Shown here: positions 37,073 to 44,229 of the stretch, in pieces
How positions within the stretch are numbered: position 1 is the first letter of the stretch
Layout: the number at the start of each line of letters is the position of its first letter
From: an uncultured Gemmatimonadota bacterium
GTDB lineage: Bacteria; Gemmatimonadota; Gemmatimonadetes; Gemmatimonadales; Gemmatimonadaceae
Assembly (NCBI GenBank): GCA_902826615.1
Contig: CADEFN010000004.1
Coordinates: 62,001-126,000 of the forward strand
Direction: 5' to 3'
Length of the DNA: 64,000 nt
Notes under the pieces: generated by a model
Seen by the model: the letters and a program-made list of their open reading frames with translations, nothing else
What the model was told of the DNA's origin: nothing
Database searches by the model: none
Made by a program: the position numbers and the translations under genes

Positions 37073-38367
37073 GGCTGCACCTCGAGCCCAAGCGTGGTGA
37101 GAAATCGTGCGCGCGCCTGCTCCAGCTCCACCAGGTGAGTGGCGCGGGCAATACGCGCGGTGTTCAGATCAGTCTCGCGTGTGACGTACTCCCCCGCGGT
37201 GATCACGCCCTCCTGGTACCGCAGGCGTGTTTCGCCGAGGATGCGTTCGCGCAATGCGATGATCTCGTCGTCTGTACCGCGGATCTTCTCCAGGCGATCA
37301 ATCGTGGCGAGGTCGGCGATGACCGCACGTCGCATGCGCTCGATAAAGGCGCGCTCCTCGCTGGCGATGATGTCGCGCTGAATCTGAATCGCTTCGCCTT
37401 CTCGCCGGGCGGTGCCCCAGTCGAAAGGGGACCATTCCAACTGGAGACCGGCCAGCCAGTACGGAGTGAACTCGCGCGCCAGAAAGTTGAGCCCTGGCCG
37501 ACCGAAGCCGCTGCGTCCGTAGAAGGAGAGCCGTGGTTTCAACTGTGCGTCGAGTGCCACCGCGCGCGCGGCGATGGCGTCGCGACTGGTGGCAAAGGAG
37601 CGATACTCGGGTCGCGCCCGCACGGAATCGATCGCGCTTCTCACGCTCCGCACCTCGTTGGCGGCGGCGGGCGTCGCGAGTATCACGCGTGCGTCGATGG
37701 GACGCCCAGACAGATCGGCGAGCAGCGCAATGGCCGCCGCACGCGATGACACCACCTCATCCAGCGTCTGGCGTCGTCGCAACAACTCGGCCTCGAGCAG
37801 TGCCGCTTCGCCTGGGAGCGCAGCGTCGGCGGCGACACGTTCCCGCGCGAGCCGCAATTGCACGTCGAGGTCGGCGATGCTCGTTTCGATCACATGACGC
37901 TGTTGCTCCAGCAAGAGTGCGGCAAAGAAGGCATCGCTGACACTCTGACGCAGCGCGTATGTGGCGGTCGCGACACGCGCCTCGGACTCTGCCAGCTGCG
38001 CACGCTCCACCGACACCCGTGGTCGCTGTGACGGGTCGAGGAGTCGCACTCTCACGCCGGCATTGGCATCGTAGGTGGTCTTGAACGGCTGCTGCGCACC
38101 GGGAAAGGCAATCTGCGTGACTTCCGACTGATGCTGCGCCTGACTGCTGATACCAAAGCTCGGCAGCCGCTCGGTGCGCAGGTTGCGCAGCCGAAGCGCG
38201 GTCTGGTCGCGAAGCAGTTCGATCTGCGCGGCCCGCGGGTCTCGGGCGACGGCCTGACGCTGCAGATCGCCAAGGCGCAGTGTGTCGCCCTGCCCCGCGG
38301 CGCGTTGTGCCGCCACGAGCAGAAAGAGCGCGGACAAACTCGCGCGCTGATACGGGTTGAAACTCAT
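37069..38367 (-). CDS. TolC-family outer-membrane efflux protein
   Basis: This 432-residue outer-membrane factor has a signal (SLSALFLLVAAQRAAGQ) and two OEP repeats of long helices (DTLRLGDLQRQAVARDPRAAQIELLRDQ..., and VRSVRSAIDSVRARPEYRSF...) with the barrel strands PFKTTYDANAGVRVRLL and YWLAGLQLEWSPFDWGT. It should trimerise into the exit duct for the HlyD/ABC pump encoded just downstream. It overlaps the tetR gene at 38364-38367 and the HlyD gene at 37069-37072. The E. coli ybhGFSR operon has no own TolC, so its inclusion here makes a self-contained tripartite exporter. Confidence 0.94.
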   Translation of the reverse strand: MSFNPYQRASLSALFLLVAAQRAAGQGDTLRLGDLQRQAVARDPRAAQIELLRDQTALRLRNLRTERLPSFGISSQAQHQSEVTQIAFPGAQQPFKTTYDANAGVRVRLLDPSQRPRVSVERAQLAESEARVATATYALRQSVSDAFFAALLLEQQRHVIETSIADLDVQLRLARERVAADAALPGEAALLEAELLRRRQTLDEVVSSRAAAIALLADLSGRPIDARVILATPAAANEVRSVRSAIDSVRARPEYRSFATSRDAIAARAVALDAQLKPRLSFYGRSGFGRPGLNFLAREFTPYWLAGLQLEWSPFDWGTARREGEAIQIQRDIIASEERAFIERMRRAVIADLATIDRLEKIRGTDDEIIALRERILGETRLRYQEGVITAGEYVTRETDLNTARIARATHLVELEQARARFLTTLGLEVQP

Positions 38368-39086
38368 GGTCGCATGGCGTTCAGGATGAAACGCGGCAAT
38401 TCAGCACGGCGTGTTTTGAGGAAGCGCTCCCACGCGGGATCGTCCATACCAAGCAGGTGAGCAAACATCGGGCGGGCGGCGAAGGGAAAGACACCCAGCG
38501 AACCCATGTTGACGAGGAACTGATCCGCGCGCATGGGTCGGAAGTCCCCCGCGTCGGCCCGCGCGGCAAGTTCGCGGTCGAGTTTCTGCATGATCGCACG
38601 CGCCGCTGCGACACGTTCGGCCCCCATGACCTCTTGCATCACCACTGGAATGTTCTGCGGGTCGAAAGTGAGTTCGGAGAGCACATAGCCCGGGAGAAAG
38701 GGGTGCTCGCGCAGGACGTCGATGTAGTGGTGAACGATGCGCTCGATCCGTTCCTCGATCGGTGCGTCACTACCCAGGATCTGCAGCAATGGCGGAAAGA
38801 CCCGCGCTGCGGCCTCGCGAAAAACGGCCCGCGCGAGGGTGTCCTTGGTGCGAAAGTAGTAGTGGAGGAGTGCCTGGTTGACGCCGGCCTCTGCGGCGAT
38901 TTCCTGCATGCGTGCGCCGGCGGTGCCACGACTGACGAACACCCGCCGTGCCGCCTCCAGGATGCGGCGTTCGGTGTCGCCGTCCTTGCCAGTCTGCGCA
39001 AAGCGTCGCGACGACCGGGCGGGAGCTGCGGGCGCTTTTGCCTGGCTTCGGGCAGGCTTGGGTCGCTTGGAAGCGGGGCGTTTCAC
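38364..39086 (-). CDS. TetR-family repressor, first gene of efflux operon
   Basis: This 240-residue regulator has a basic Lys/Pro/Ala-rich extension (residues 1-35), then the TetR HTH: ERRILEAARRVFVSRGTAGARMQEIAAEAGVNQALLHYYFRTKDTL. The ligand-binding helices follow, including HPFLPGYVLSEL. It resembles CecR (YbiH), the repressor of ybhGFSR. GTG start at 39086. It is the promoter-proximal gene and overlaps tolC by four bases, so it probably represses its own operon through the operator 37 bp upstream; an inducing ligand exported by the pump is expected. Confidence 0.94.
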   Translation of the reverse strand: MKRPASKRPKPARSQAKAPAAPARSSRRFAQTGKDGDTERRILEAARRVFVSRGTAGARMQEIAAEAGVNQALLHYYFRTKDTLARAVFREAAARVFPPLLQILGSDAPIEERIERIVHHYIDVLREHPFLPGYVLSELTFDPQNIPVVMQEVMGAERVAAARAIMQKLDRELAARADAGDFRPMRADQFLVNMGSLGVFPFAARPMFAHLLGMDDPAWERFLKTRRAELPRFILNAMRP

Positions 39087-39122
39087 GGGATCATCACGGA
39101 AGAAAAGGCCGACGTGTTAACT

Positions 39123-39138
39123 GACTGATTAAACAGTC
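39123..39138 (-). promoter_or_regulatory. Candidate TetR operator (near-perfect palindrome)
   Basis: GACTGATTAAACAGTC is a 16-bp inverted repeat with 14 of 16 positions symmetric (only the pair at 6/11 breaks symmetry). It sits between a plausible promoter (39142-39171) and the tetR start at 39086, where a repressor would block transcription of the whole operon. It is markedly AT-richer than the surroundings. Confidence 0.6.
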
Positions 39139-39141
39139 TAG

Positions 39142-39171
39142 ATAACACTCTGGCGCCACACAAGTCCTCAA
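39142..39171 (-). promoter_or_regulatory. Possible promoter of the efflux operon
   Basis: Reading the minus strand, TTGAGG (39171-39166) and TGTTAT (39147-39142) are spaced by 18 bases, matching 4 of 6 positions of each sigma-70 hexamer. Transcription would start inside or just before the operator palindrome. Confidence 0.35.
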
Positions 39172-39271
39172 ATGGACTATCCCTTGCCGGAGCCGAGCCG
39201 GGGGATGCCCCTCACCGGCGGGTTGTGTCTGCGCGACCTTGGCGGCGCACTACCGCGCCGCCGCTCACGAA

Positions 39272-39775
39272 TCAGGGCATGCGCACCAGGCGCGAAACAC
39301 CAAAGCGCTGCAGCGAACCGTCGGGCCTGCGCACAAAATCGGTCACGGTGAGTGTGTCGCCACGGACGGCGTAATGAGTTTCCCCCCGCTCCGTTTCGCC
39401 CGTCCACTCGTTGGTCAGCGTGCCGCTTCGGCAGTGCCCGCGAATACCCATTGTGAATCCGCGTGCATCCATCCACGTGCCACTCACGGAATCGTTCCCC
39501 GGCCGCGCCCGATAGAACCCCCGGCCCTCGAAGGCCACCTTGCCGTCGCTGCCGAAGTGCGCCATGCGCAGCTCACTGAAAGCCTGGGCAATCGCAGGAG
39601 CCCATTGCTGCTCCATGGTGATTTTGCGCCCCGCGACGTCACCCGGCCCCATCCAGCGTCCGCTGAGTTGACTGAGGCAGGGATTGGCGACCGGCGAATA
39701 GAACGAAACCCTGCCCTGCGGCCACCGCGAATGGGTGGGGAATGCGAGTGCAACAACAAGCGCGGTCCAGAACAT
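39272..39775 (-). CDS. Hypothetical exported protein
   Basis: This protein of 167 residues has an N-terminal hydrophobic segment (FWTALVVALAFPTHS) and then an all-beta sequence. The latter begins LSGRWMGPGDVAGRKITMEQQW and continues FEGRGFYRA, VSGTWMDARGFTMGIRGHCRSG, and ETHYAVRGDTLTVTDFVRR. The pattern of short strands with SGRW/SGTW resembles small lipocalin-like or META-like envelope proteins, but I do not recognise a named family. ATG 39775 follows GGAGG at seven bases, a strong ribosome site; GTG 39781 is less likely. It is the same strand as the tetR operon but separated by 185 bp containing the operon promoter, so it is an independent unit. Confidence 0.7.
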   Translation of the reverse strand: MFWTALVVALAFPTHSRWPQGRVSFYSPVANPCLSQLSGRWMGPGDVAGRKITMEQQWAPAIAQAFSELRMAHFGSDGKVAFEGRGFYRARPGNDSVSGTWMDARGFTMGIRGHCRSGTLTNEWTGETERGETHYAVRGDTLTVTDFVRRPDGSLQRFGVSRLVRMP

Positions 39776-39896
39776 CAGCACCTCCGGGATCCATCAAAGT
39801 CAGGGGACCACGGCAGCCACGCCAGCGACGCTTGACGAGGCGCTCATCGGGGTGACGAGCCGAGCCGCCAAGCGGCGTTAGGCGTGACCGAGTGCG

Positions 39897-40055
39897 TTAT
39901 CCGCCCCGGCGCCCACCCTTTGGCATGGTGCTGGGCGGCTTCACAATCGGGCGTTGCGGCTTTGGTGCAGTCGACTCCGCCGCGGGGCGCGTGCCCTTGG
40001 CTCCGGGAAGAGGCTTCTTGGAAAAGTCCGGGATGTTTCGTGGTCCCTTTTTCAC
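39897..40055 (-). CDS. Small basic Pro/Lys-rich protein
   Basis: This 52-residue open frame starts at GTG 40055, preceded by AGGAG at five bases, and ends TAA at 39897. The product is basic and disordered-looking (starts KKGPRNIPDFSKK, ends PKGGRRGG) with repeated Pro-Lys pairs. The strong Shine-Dalgarno and strongly skewed composition support a real small gene; no homologous family is recognised. A longer in-frame GTG about 10 codons upstream is possible. It diverges from the exported dehydrogenase gene. Confidence 0.45.
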   Translation of the reverse strand: MKKGPRNIPDFSKKPLPGAKGTRPAAESTAPKPQRPIVKPPSTMPKGGRRGG

Positions 40056-40208
40056 TGCGGCTCCTGAATGACCTGCGCTCACATTTGGTCCTCGCCCGGT
40101 CAAATGCAAGGGGGTGTGGTCCCACGCCGTGCCCTCCCGCTTCTGGCCCTGTGGCGTCGCCGGTGTCACTTTCTACCGCCTGCGTTGGCCGCTCCCCTCA
40201 CCATACCC

Positions 40209-41147
40209 ATGCGACTTTCCACTCTGCTCATCACACCTGCGCGCTGTGCCCCTTTGGCGTTAGGCGTGGCCATGCTCCTCGCGACACCGGCGCTGGCGCA
40301 GCAGCCGTCCACGACCTTTGCCAAGGCACCACCGCTCCCCGACCTGCGCGGGAAGGTGGTCCTGATTACGGGGTCCACTGACGGCCTGGGGCGCGACGCC
40401 GCACGCCGCTTTGCCGCGGCAGGTGCCCACGTGCTGATCACAGGACGCAGTGCGCCGCGGGGAGATTCCCTGGTCACCGAGATCACCAAGGCTCGGCAGG
40501 GCAGCGCAAAGTTCTACCAGGCCGACCTCGCCTCACTCGACGAAGTCCGGCGGCTGGCTGATGCCGTCCTCAAGGACAACCGGCGGCTCGACATTCTCGT
40601 CAACAATGCCGGCGTGGGTTTTGTCTTTGACACCGCGCGCAAATTCAGCGCCGAAGGCCACGAGATGCACTTTGCCGTGAACTATCTGGCGCACTACCTC
40701 CTCACCAAGCGTCTGCTGCCGCTCATCGTCGCCAGCGCGCCGTCCCGAATCATCAATGTGTCGTCGGGCTCGCAGACACCCATCGACTTCGAGGATGTGA
40801 TGATGACGAAGGGGTACAACGGAGGTCGCGGGTATGCCCAGAGCAAACTGGCGCAGATCATGATGACCATCGACATGGCCCCCGCGCTCGAACGTCAGGG
40901 GGTGGTGACCTACTCCCTGCATCCGGCGACCACCATGGCGACGACGATGGCTCGGGCGCTCAACGTCGCCCCCCGATCGACCATCGCCGAGGGGGTCGAA
41001 TCGGTCGTCAACGCTGTGGTGACCAGCGAGCCGACGGGGACGTATTTCAATCAGCTGCGACCGGTCAAGGCGCAAGCACAAGCCTACGATGCCGCGGCCC
41101 GTGAAAAGCTGCGTGCGATTAGCGAGAAGCTGATCGCCCCAAAATGA
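40209..41147 (+). CDS. Exported short-chain dehydrogenase/reductase
   Basis: This 312-residue protein has a complete SDR Rossmann fold. The cofactor loop TGSTDGLG is at 54-61, NNAG at 132-135, the catalytic Ser in NVSSG about 185, and Tyr209-x-x-x-Lys213 (YAQSK). It resembles retinol-dehydrogenase-like SDRs in the loop VNYLAHYLLTKRLLP. Unexpectedly the first 30 residues are a convincing Sec signal (ARCAPLALGVAMLLATPALA cut before QQ), so a nicotinamide-cofactor enzyme appears to be sent to the periplasm. No twin-Arg is present. ATG 40209 is the only start that gives this layout. Substrate unknown. Confidence 0.92.
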   Translation: MRLSTLLITPARCAPLALGVAMLLATPALAQQPSTTFAKAPPLPDLRGKVVLITGSTDGLGRDAARRFAAAGAHVLITGRSAPRGDSLVTEITKARQGSAKFYQADLASLDEVRRLADAVLKDNRRLDILVNNAGVGFVFDTARKFSAEGHEMHFAVNYLAHYLLTKRLLPLIVASAPSRIINVSSGSQTPIDFEDVMMTKGYNGGRGYAQSKLAQIMMTIDMAPALERQGVVTYSLHPATTMATTMARALNVAPRSTIAEGVESVVNAVVTSEPTGTYFNQLRPVKAQAQAYDAAAREKLRAISEKLIAPK

Positions 41148-41286
41148 TTCGCAGGGCGCTCCTCCCCGGGGGGCACGGCTCCTCGCCACCCGGGTCGTGG
41201 ATCTGCGGACCATGCGACGTGCACCCCGCGCCGAAAATCGCAACTGCGGTCAAGCAAAACGGCTGACCAGGCGAGAGAATTGAAGG

Positions 41287-42186
41287 GTGAAAACAACCAC
41301 CCGATCCTTCTATCAAAGCGCCATCGAGCGAGTCCTGGCGGCGCTTACCGCTAGTCTCGATGAGGCACCAGAGCTCGCCGCCCTCGCTCGGCTGGCCGGG
41401 CTCTCGCCATTCCACTTTCATCGCGTCTTCCGCGGACTGGTTCGGGAGACACCACTCGAGCTGCTGCGTCGCCTGCGTCTGGAACGCGCCGCCGCCGAGC
41501 TTCTGGCATCAGACGGGTCCATCACGGCAATCGCCTTCCGCGCCGGCTTTGAGTCACACGAAGGGTTTACACGGGCCTTTCATCAGGCCTTCGGTGAACC
41601 GCCAAGCGCGTTCAGAAACAACCGCCACGCCCGCCCGCTGCTGGCTTCGCCTAACGGGTTGCACTTCCGTGCCGGGCGCATCACGTCGTTTGAACTCCCA
41701 CCTTTCGGAGACCCACCCGTGGACGTTCGTCTTGAGTACATGCAGGCCCGCCGCCTGGCAGTCGTTCGCCACACCGGGCCCTACAACCAGATCGGCCGCG
41801 CTTTTGAGCGCCTCGGCGCACTGGCAGGTCCCGCCGGCCTGCTCGCGCACCCTGGGGCAGCGATGATTGGCCGGTATCATGACGATCCCGAGGCGACGCC
41901 CCCCGAGGCTCTCCGCTCAGACGCCGGCATCACCGTACCCGAGGGGGTGCCGATCCCTGCCCCCCTAGAAGAAGCGATCCTCCCCGCCGGCAACTACGCT
42001 CGTTATGCGCACATCGGTCCCTTCGAAACGCTGGGAGATGCGTGGAGTCGCTTCATGGGAGGGTGGCTCCCGGCCAGTGGTCACCGGCTTGGCGAGGGAC
42101 CGGCGTACGAGTTCTACGTGAGCGACATGCGAACCACGCCAAAGGAGCAGCTGCAGACAGATCTGGTGGTTCCGCTGGCACAGTGA
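41287..42186 (+). CDS. AraC-family regulator with GyrI-like effector domain
   Basis: This 299-residue Rob/SoxS-type regulator has the two HTH motifs of AraC proteins in the first 110 residues (LAALARLAGLSPFHFHRVFRGLV and ITAIAFRAGFESHEGFTRAFHQAFG). A GyrI-like/AraC effector-binding domain occupies about 145-299 (VDVRLEYMQARRLAVVRHTGPYNQIGRAFERL, ending YEFYVSDMRTTPKEQLQTDLVVPL). Such fusions sense hydrophobic cations or drugs and activate export or detoxification genes. The GTG start at 41287 follows GAAGG immediately. It may control the exported dehydrogenase or the following esterase/hydrolase pair; both are same-strand neighbours. Its coding sequence contains one GCCTAACG motif. Confidence 0.94.
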   Translation: MKTTTRSFYQSAIERVLAALTASLDEAPELAALARLAGLSPFHFHRVFRGLVRETPLELLRRLRLERAAAELLASDGSITAIAFRAGFESHEGFTRAFHQAFGEPPSAFRNNRHARPLLASPNGLHFRAGRITSFELPPFGDPPVDVRLEYMQARRLAVVRHTGPYNQIGRAFERLGALAGPAGLLAHPGAAMIGRYHDDPEATPPEALRSDAGITVPEGVPIPAPLEEAILPAGNYARYAHIGPFETLGDAWSRFMGGWLPASGHRLGEGPAYEFYVSDMRTTPKEQLQTDLVVPLAQ

Positions 42187-42305
42187 CACCGGTCCGCGGC
42201 GCCGCCCAGTCCGTGGCGGGCCGCGCCCGGTCCGGTTGACGGTGTGGTAGACCACGGACGCACCATTGTTCAATCCTGTTGTCCTCTGCGGTACGAGTTT
42301 GCCTG

Positions 42306-43076
42306 ATGACTCGAAACCGTACAGAGCGATCAACCGATCGGCGCAAGTTTGTGGCGGCGCTCGGGGCGTCAGTGGTCGGCCTTGGGTGCAGGCTTGCTGG
42401 CACAACAACCCCCGGCCAGACAAACCCGCGATTGTCTGCGCGCCCCGCTGGTTCGTCGCGCACCCTGAGCGCGGGATTCGCTCGACTCCGTCGCGGTGAC
42501 ACAGAAATCGTGGCCTACGTCCCCCAGTCGTCAGTTGGCAGACCTCGGGTGCCCCTGTTCGTGTTCCTGCACGGGGCGTTGCGCACCGTCGAATTCTTTG
42601 TCGAGGGGTTTCGCCCGCTCGCCGACGACCATGGCGTGATGATCCTTGCACCGTACGCCGTCAGCGGCACCTGGGACGCCGTGCGCGACACATTCGGGCC
42701 CGACGTCCGCGGCATCGACACCGCGTTAGGCTGGGCGTTCGCAGGCTTGCCCGTGGATCCTGCGCACGTGGTACTGGCCGGTTTCTCGGATGGCGCCAGC
42801 TACACCCTTTCACTGGGCAGAGCCAACGGAGATCTCTTCACTCGGCTGGTGGCCTTCTCCCCCGGCTTCATGGTTGACGTAGCAGAAGTCGGGAAGCCCG
42901 GCATCGCCATCAGTCACGGCACACAGGATGACGTGCTGCCCTATACCAATACACGAGACGGTATCGTTCCGTCGCTGCGCACCCGTGGCTACCAGGTCGA
43001 GTTCCAGTCGTTTGCCGGTGGGCACGCCGTGCTGCGATCGCTGGCGGAAACCGAGTTTCGGAAGATGCGCCCATGA
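42306..43076 (+). CDS. Tat-dependent alpha/beta-hydrolase (esterase) lipoprotein
   Basis: This 256-residue serine hydrolase has the N-terminus STDRRKFVAALGASVVGLGC, a twin-arginine export motif leading into a lipobox Cys at 28, so it should be a Tat-exported lipoprotein. The fold is that of phospholipase/carboxylesterase or polyhydroxybutyrate depolymerase-like enzymes: FVFLHGAL oxyanion strand, GFSDGASYTLSL nucleophile elbow (Ser near residue 160), the Asp in GTQDDVLPY and His in GGHAV. ATG 42306 is used because the frame's earlier start adds residues before the Tat signal. It overlaps the next gene by ATGA (43073-43076), pointing to a joint pathway. Confidence 0.88.
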   Translation: MTRNRTERSTDRRKFVAALGASVVGLGCRLAGTTTPGQTNPRLSARPAGSSRTLSAGFARLRRGDTEIVAYVPQSSVGRPRVPLFVFLHGALRTVEFFVEGFRPLADDHGVMILAPYAVSGTWDAVRDTFGPDVRGIDTALGWAFAGLPVDPAHVVLAGFSDGASYTLSLGRANGDLFTRLVAFSPGFMVDVAEVGKPGIAISHGTQDDVLPYTNTRDGIVPSLRTRGYQVEFQSFAGGHAVLRSLAETEFRKMRP

Positions 43077-44152
43077 AGCCCGCGTTTGGACTCATCAGCG
43101 GACTGATGGCGGCCGGCCTGTCGATGGGGCCGACCGCAGTGGTGGCACTGCCCGATCCGTACCGTGTCGAACCACTTGCTCCCGGCGTTTTTGCCATCGT
43201 GCGCAAGGTGCCCACGCGGGGTGCCAGCGATTCCAATGTGTTGTTCATCATCAACGAGCGCGATGTCGTGGTGGTGGATACGGACATCTATACGGCGAGT
43301 GCGCGCCAGGCTATCGCCGAGATCCGCAAGCGGACTCGGCTCCCGGTACGATATGTGATCAACACACACTGGCACGACGACCATGTGTTAGGCAACGAGG
43401 AGTACCTCAAGGCGTATCCGGGGGTGGAGTTCATCGGTCATCCCGTGACCCGCGACTCGGTGATCCATCAGGTGGCTCCGGGACTCGATACCAACCGGGC
43501 GAGGGAGTACCCAGCCGTGCTTGCCCGGCTACGTGCCCGTCTGGCCTCCGGCAGGAAAACCAACGGGGAGCCCCTGACGGCCGCAGACAGCACCACGTTG
43601 CGTGACCAGGTGACATTGTACGCCTCGTTTCTCCGCGACGTACGAACTACACGAATCATCGCGCCAACCATCACGGTGGCCGATTCACTCGTTATGCACC
43701 GGGGAACACGCACCATCGTGGTCAAGTGGCTGGGTCGAGGTAATACCCCCGGTGATGTGGTGGTGTGGCTCCCACAGGAGGGCGTGCTGGCAACCGGTGA
43801 TCTGGTCGTCGCGCCAATCCCGTTCGGCTTCGGCTCGTTTATCCACGAGTGGCCGTCAACACTGCGGGCGCTTCGGGCCCTGCCGGCCAAACGGGTGATG
43901 CCGGGGCATGGCGAGGTGATGCAGGACTGGACGTATGTGGACCAGCTGATCGCGATGCTGAGTGAATTGGGACCTGTCGTGGGGCGAGCGGTGGATGCTG
44001 GCGTGCCACTGGACAGTGCCCGCAAACTCGTGGATTTCTCTGGGTGGAGAGCGCGCTTTGGCGGTGAGAGCGCCTTCCTCCGGCGCGCATTCGACGACCT
44101 CTTTGCGGGGCCGATCGTGGAGGCGGCTTACGCCCGGCGCAAAGCGCCATAG
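43073..44152 (+). CDS. Exported metallo-beta-lactamase-fold hydrolase
   Basis: This 359-residue MBL-superfamily protein has an N-terminal signal (GLISGLMAAGLSMGPTAVVA). The metal motif H99-W-H101-D-D103-H104 is intact; further ligands are supplied by ATGDLVV (Asp) and MPGHGEVM (His). The insert between 150 and 200 and the long C-terminal helical tail are not those of true class B beta-lactamases; the layout is closer to quinoprotein-relay or general MBL hydrolases. Its ATG is inside the stop of the Tat-dependent esterase, so the two exported hydrolases are translationally coupled. Substrate unknown; resistance to beta-lactams should not be inferred. Confidence 0.92.
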   Translation: MKPAFGLISGLMAAGLSMGPTAVVALPDPYRVEPLAPGVFAIVRKVPTRGASDSNVLFIINERDVVVVDTDIYTASARQAIAEIRKRTRLPVRYVINTHWHDDHVLGNEEYLKAYPGVEFIGHPVTRDSVIHQVAPGLDTNRAREYPAVLARLRARLASGRKTNGEPLTAADSTTLRDQVTLYASFLRDVRTTRIIAPTITVADSLVMHRGTRTIVVKWLGRGNTPGDVVVWLPQEGVLATGDLVVAPIPFGFGSFIHEWPSTLRALRALPAKRVMPGHGEVMQDWTYVDQLIAMLSELGPVVGRAVDAGVPLDSARKLVDFSGWRARFGGESAFLRRAFDDLFAGPIVEAAYARRKAP

Positions 44153-44229
44153 AGCCAAACGAATCGGTCGCGCAACCCTTCCAGCGCGTTGGTTGTCAGA
44201 GGTGGGCCGATACACAGACCCACGTCAGC

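Noticed and set aside
43073-44152. Metallo-beta-lactamase resistance gene
   Set aside because: The HxHxDH motif is shared by the whole superfamily; insert and tail differ from class B enzymes.
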